Origin: an uncultured Ruminococcus sp.
GTDB lineage: Bacteria; Bacillota; Clostridia; Oscillospirales; Ruminococcaceae
Reading direction: 5' to 3'
NCBI GenBank assembly: GCA_900752785.1
Contig: CAADWP010000029.1
Coordinates: 1 to 17,533, forward strand
DNA length: 17,533 bases
The notes below the pieces were generated by a model. It was not told where the DNA came from. It searched no databases and was given only the letters and a program-made list of their open reading frames with translations. Within the stretch, counting starts at the first letter, position 1, and each line of letters begins with the position of its first letter. The translations under genes and the position numbers were made by a program. Below are positions 14,341-17,533 of the stretch, piece after piece.

Positions 14341-14512
14341 GGCAACACCGCACAAAGACCGCCTGACGGCTTTGCACGTCACCTGCTTGCGCTTTTTCCG
14401 TCATCTTGCACAAAAACTTCTTGTCATACGTCAGTATGCCTGCGTCGTTTTTATACAATCTGACGGAAAAATCGACTGCGCATCTGCCGCACAATCTTTG
14501 CGCGATGTTGCC
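14341..14512. mobile_element. 172-bp palindromic MITE-like element flanked by TTAA
   Basis: The left end GGCAACACCGCACAAAGA (14341-14358) and right end TCTTTGCGCGATGTTGCC (14495-14512) are inverted repeats matching at 16 of 18 positions, and TTAA stands directly outside each (14337-14340 and 14513-14516). Internal arms also pair: TTTTTCCGTCA (14393-14403) with TGACGGAAAAA (14461-14471), AAAAAC (14412-14417) with GTTTTT (14447-14452), and an apical CATAC/GTATG hairpin (14425-14438). The whole element can therefore fold into one long stem. It has no transposase, and the short frames inside have no ribosome binding sites. Related sequences occur at 1-124 and 4991-5019. It fills the gap between the EF-G-like gene and the lipoprotein gene. 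Confidence 0.8.
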
Positions 14513-14535
14513 TTAATTGCAAATAAACATTCTTA

Positions 14536-16617
14536 TTATTCGCCCGAATTAACAGAGGAGATGACCTCTGCAAGGAGATTAGCAGGAAGCTGCTCATAAC
14601 GCAGGAAATCAAAGGTAAAGCTGCCCATTCCGCGCGTAGTCTGACGTAGATACATTGCAAAATCATGCATCTCGCGCATAGGAACTTCCGCCTGGATCGT
14701 TGTAACTCCGTGGGAAACAGGTTCCATTCCGAGAACTCTGCCCCTGCGCTTGTTAAGCTCTCCCATAACATCTCCCGTATTATCATCGCCGACAGTAACT
14801 TTCAACTCGCCGATAGGCTCAAGCATCACGGGATCAGCCTGACGCAGTCCCTCTTTGTAAGCAATAGAAGCTGCCGTCTTGAACGCCATTTCCGACGAAT
14901 CCACAGGATGATAAGAGCCGTCTACAAGGATAGCTTTAAGTCCGACTACGGGACAGCCTGCAAGAACGCCTTTTCTTACCGATTCTTCAAGTCCTTTCTG
15001 AACGGCAGGGAAGTAATTCTTCGGCACAGCACCGCCGAAAACTCGCTCCTCGAATACAAGAGTATCGCTTACGCAGGGTTCAAATTCTATCCATACGTGA
15101 CCGTACTGACCATGACCTCCCGACTGCTTCTTATGCTTTCCCTCGACCTTGACCTTTTTGCGTATCGTCTCTCTGTAGGCTATCTTCGGAACGGAAAGCT
15201 TTACATCTACGCCGAATTTTCCCTTTAACTTAGCAACCGCAATCTCCAGATGCTGCTCGCCGAGACCGCTGAGGATCTGTTCCTTCGTATTTTCATCCTG
15301 ACTATATTCAAGAGTCGGATCTTCCTCGACAATACGCTGCATTCCAGAGGATATCTTTGCCTCGTCGCCCTGAGCCTTAGCTTTTACAGCCATAGAATAG
15401 CACGAATTAGGGAATGACATCTGCGCAAATTCAACGATCCTCGAAACGTCGGAAAGCGTATCTCCCGTATTTGCCGTAATCTTGGACGCAACAACGATAT
15501 CGCCTGCTTGGGCGCACTGAACTTCCGTCTGCTTTTTTCCGCAGAGGGTATAAAGCTTTCCGATTTTTTCGTTATTGCCCGTAGAAGAATTCACCGCTTC
15601 GCTGTTTGCATTCAGTTTTCCGGACATAACGCGTATCATAGACATTTTTCCCACAAACGGATCTGCAACAGTCTTGAAAACATATGCCGAAAGAGGTTCG
15701 GAAACGCTGCACGGAATTTCAAGAACGTCCTTTGCCGGATTATAAGCCTCGGCAGGATAAACCTCGTCAGGCGAGGGAATCAGCAGACCGATCTCCTTGA
15801 GGAGCATATCTATTCCCGTAAGGTCGGCAGCAGAAGTGCATACCACAGGAGTTATAATGCCTCTGTTCATGCCATTGTGTATACCGTGAATTAGCTCCTC
15901 CTGTGTAAACGGCTCGCCCTCAAAAAATTTCTCCATAAGCTCGTCGGAGGTCTCCGCAACAGCCTCGGAAACGGCTGCCACAAGTCCCTCGATACGATAT
16001 TCAAATTTCTCGGAGATCTCGGCAGTAGGCATTTCAGTCTCGACAGCGTTGCCCTTTGAATCGTACTTATACGCTTTCATTTCAATAAGGTTGACGTAAG
16101 AAACGATCTGTCCGCCGCTGATAACGGGAACAACAACGGGACATACAGTTGGACCGAAAACGGTTTTCAGCTCGGTGAGGACGTTAAAGAAATTAGCGTC
16201 CTTATCGTCGGTCTTTGTAACGACAAACATTGTAGATTTGCCCTGGCGGTTGGCTTCATCGTAAGCCTTGCGCGTACCGACCTTTACGCCGGATTTTGCA
16301 GATACTGTAATCATTACGGTATCTGCCGCACGGATTCCTTCGATCATTTCAGCGGCAAAGTCGAAAAGACCGGGCGTATCCAATATATTAATTTTTAAAT
16401 CGTTGTATTCAAACGAAGCAAGAGACGTGTTTATCGAAATATGTCTCTTTATCTCCTCGGGATCATAGTCGCATATAGACGTGCCGTCGGCTGTTTTTCC
16501 GAGACGGTCGGTAATATTTGCCTTATAAAGCAAAGCCTCTGCAAGAGCGGTTTTTCCCGAACCGTTATGTCCGGCTAATGCAATGTTTCTTATTTTCTTC
16601 ACATCATATTCTTTCAT
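14536..16617 (-). CDS. Elongation factor G-like GTPase (EF-G paralogue)
   Basis: 693 residues; GAGGAG lies about 8 nt before the ATG. It has the full EF-G layout: GTPase domain (about 7-275), domain II, domain III (LGEQHLEIAVAKLK), domain IV (KVKVEGKHKKQSGGHGQYGHVWIEF region) and a C-terminal domain V. G1 is GHNGSGKT at 16-23 rather than AHIDAGKT, G3 is DTPG at 80-83, and G4 is TKTD at 134-137 rather than NKxD. These substitutions, and absence of the rpsL-rpsG-fusA-tuf neighbourhood, point to the widespread EF-G-like paralogue group (sometimes called FusA2 or EF-G2), not the main translocase. The role of this group is poorly defined; a ribosome-associated function is likely. It has its own promoter and ends just before the MITE-like element. 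Confidence 0.9.
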   Translation of the reverse strand: MKEYDVKKIRNIALAGHNGSGKTALAEALLYKANITDRLGKTADGTSICDYDPEEIKRHISINTSLASFEYNDLKINILDTPGLFDFAAEMIEGIRAADTVMITVSAKSGVKVGTRKAYDEANRQGKSTMFVVTKTDDKDANFFNVLTELKTVFGPTVCPVVVPVISGGQIVSYVNLIEMKAYKYDSKGNAVETEMPTAEISEKFEYRIEGLVAAVSEAVAETSDELMEKFFEGEPFTQEELIHGIHNGMNRGIITPVVCTSAADLTGIDMLLKEIGLLIPSPDEVYPAEAYNPAKDVLEIPCSVSEPLSAYVFKTVADPFVGKMSMIRVMSGKLNANSEAVNSSTGNNEKIGKLYTLCGKKQTEVQCAQAGDIVVASKITANTGDTLSDVSRIVEFAQMSFPNSCYSMAVKAKAQGDEAKISSGMQRIVEEDPTLEYSQDENTKEQILSGLGEQHLEIAVAKLKGKFGVDVKLSVPKIAYRETIRKKVKVEGKHKKQSGGHGQYGHVWIEFEPCVSDTLVFEERVFGGAVPKNYFPAVQKGLEESVRKGVLAGCPVVGLKAILVDGSYHPVDSSEMAFKTAASIAYKEGLRQADPVMLEPIGELKVTVGDDNTGDVMGELNKRRGRVLGMEPVSHGVTTIQAEVPMREMHDFAMYLRQTTRGMGSFTFDFLRYEQLPANLLAEVISSVNSGE

Positions 16618-16655
16618 GGTAAATTCTCCTCATAAATTTGGATAATATTACAGCT

Positions 16656-16668
16656 TATGCACTGCATA
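16656..16668. promoter_or_regulatory. Small palindrome at the transcription start of the EF-G-like gene
   Basis: TATGCACTGCATA is a 6+1+6 palindrome centred about 5 bp downstream of the expected start of transcription of the EF-G-like gene. That is a natural operator position, but at this length it could be chance. Confidence 0.3.
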
Positions 16669-16673
16669 GGAAC

Positions 16674-16702
16674 ATTATAAAACATTTACTAATAAATTGC
16701 AA
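16674..16702 (-). promoter_or_regulatory. Promoter of the EF-G-like gene
   Basis: On the - strand TTGCAA (16702-16697), 17-nt spacer, TATAAT (16679-16674). The predicted start is near 16667, giving a 50-nt leader. No terminator was found between the upstream flippase gene and this promoter, so some read-through is possible. Confidence 0.75.
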
Positions 16703-16747
16703 TACTTATTTAATATTTTCTACATTTCATATTACTTAACAAAAAAA

Positions 16748-17533
16748 TTATTGGTAATTTTGCACAGGTTTTAAGTCGTTTTTTCTGTCAAATAGTCTTA
16801 CTTTTCCTAAAAAAACAAATATGGCAAAATAACCAATTCCCCAGAGCAGCGTAAACATTATCATGCCGGGAATTCTTTTGCAGTCAGCTCCCGCGAGACG
16901 CATAAGAAGCTCCGAAGCGCCCATTGTCAGAAAGGCGTAAAGTATCGGCACGGCTATCATTTTCACAGGACGGAAACTCATTCCGCCAACGCGCAGAAGT
17001 TTTATAAAGCGTGAACAGTTACCGATAACATTGCTTGCATAATAAGAAGCCGCGATTCCATAAAAGCCCGTAATCGGCACAAATATCAGCACCACAGTGA
17101 TCCTCACTGCATACTCCGCAAGATAGTTCAGCGATGAAAACGCCTGTAATCCCATTCCTTTTATAAGCGCTTCAAGAATTATCTCCATATAAATAAACGG
17201 AACGACAGGAGCTATTACCGTTATCATTTTTCCCGCAAGCTCGCCGCCGCCAAGCAGCTCGCCTATAGGAACTCCAAAGCGCATCAGCACTGCCGAAGCA
17301 AACACAGCAAACATAAGCGTCCACTCCGTCAGCCGCGAACTAAGGCTGCGTATACGTTCAGAGTTTTTTGCCGCCGCAGCCCTCGCCGACTCGCTTACAA
17401 TTATTCCGGACATTGAACAAAGAACCACAGAGGGAAAAAACAGCGTGGGTATAACTATCGCTTCAAAGATGCCGAAAAGACTCAAAGCCTCGCCTGCCGA
17501 ATCACCATATTGCCTCAGACAGATCGGTATAAG
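16748..17533 (-). CDS. SpoVB/MATE-type oligosaccharide flippase, partial (5' end outside window)
   Basis: The frame stays open to the window edge. The 261 codons visible are the C-terminal part of a polytopic membrane protein of the MOP/MVF superfamily. The segment IPICLRQYGDSAGEALSLFG near the edge, followed by IPTLFFPSVVLCSMSGIIVSE, is the pattern seen in SpoVB and related polysaccharide flippases (Gly-x-Ser..EAL..(F/Y)G, then P..FFP). About seven hydrophobic helices follow, and the protein ends in a short basic/polar tail. SpoVB-type proteins are linked to lipid II or cell-wall precursor export in sporulation and division; the substrate here cannot be told. A TTG at 17485 is an internal codon, not the start. 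The stop lies 45 bp before the EF-G-like promoter. Confidence 0.85.
   Translation of the reverse strand, partial: LIPICLRQYGDSAGEALSLFGIFEAIVIPTLFFPSVVLCSMSGIIVSESARAAAAKNSERIRSLSSRLTEWTLMFAVFASAVLMRFGVPIGELLGGGELAGKMITVIAPVVPFIYMEIILEALIKGMGLQAFSSLNYLAEYAVRITVVLIFVPITGFYGIAASYYASNVIGNCSRFIKLLRVGGMSFRPVKMIAVPILYAFLTMGASELLMRLAGADCKRIPGMIMFTLLWGIGYFAIFVFLGKVRLFDRKNDLKPVQNYQ

Noticed and set aside
14273-14599. Short open frames on both strands across the MITE-like element
   Set aside because: They follow the repeat arms, have no ribosome binding sites and translate to Arg/Cys-rich low-similarity sequence.

Overview
The window looks like chromosomal DNA from a Gram-positive, anaerobic gut or rumen clostridium of the Ruminococcus type (Oscillospiraceae). 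This is inferred from four things: a dockerin-like EF-hand segment of the Ruminococcus style (DMNGDG...NIFDLCLIKREL), a complete clostridial-order rnfCDGEAB operon, strong AGGAGG ribosome binding sites with near-consensus TTGACA/TATAAT promoters, and several lipoproteins with Gram-positive signal peptides. No phage, plasmid or CRISPR signature was seen, so the region reads as stable chromosome peppered with small palindromic repeats.

Left part, + strand (1-6482). The left edge carries part of a palindromic repeat. It is followed by a two-gene unit (lipoprotein with half-dockerin, flavodoxin and cyclophilin-like domains; carboxymuconolactone-decarboxylase/cupin fusion) and its terminator, then a GHL10-type glycoside-hydrolase-like lipoprotein, an AGCS-family Na+/amino-acid symporter, a calcineurin-like phosphoesterase and a TspO/MBR membrane protein. 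Last comes a 20-residue, six-cysteine peptide gene with its own promoter, ribosome binding site and terminator, missed by ordinary gene callers because of its size.

Middle, - strand (6692-11519). The six-gene Rnf operon (C, D, G, E, A, B in transcription order) encodes the membrane ferredoxin:NAD+ oxidoreductase that builds a Na+ or H+ gradient. Genes overlap or lie within 15 bp of each other, and one promoter precedes rnfC. It converges on the peptide gene across a bidirectional terminator and a run of further inverted repeats.

Right part, - strand (11676-17533). A four-tRNA operon (Val-Asp-Gly-Cys) has a perfect consensus promoter and an abutting terminator. Upstream of it lie a large solute-binding lipoprotein with an unusual extra N-terminal domain, a 172-bp MITE-like palindromic element flanked by TTAA, an EF-G-like GTPase with its own promoter, and the 3' part of a SpoVB/MATE-type flippase running off the window.

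The items most worth following up are the 20-aa Cys-rich peptide gene (6420-6482) and the palindromic repeat family present at three sites (1-124, 4991-5019, 14341-14512). Its apical hairpin appears conserved in structure but not in sequence.
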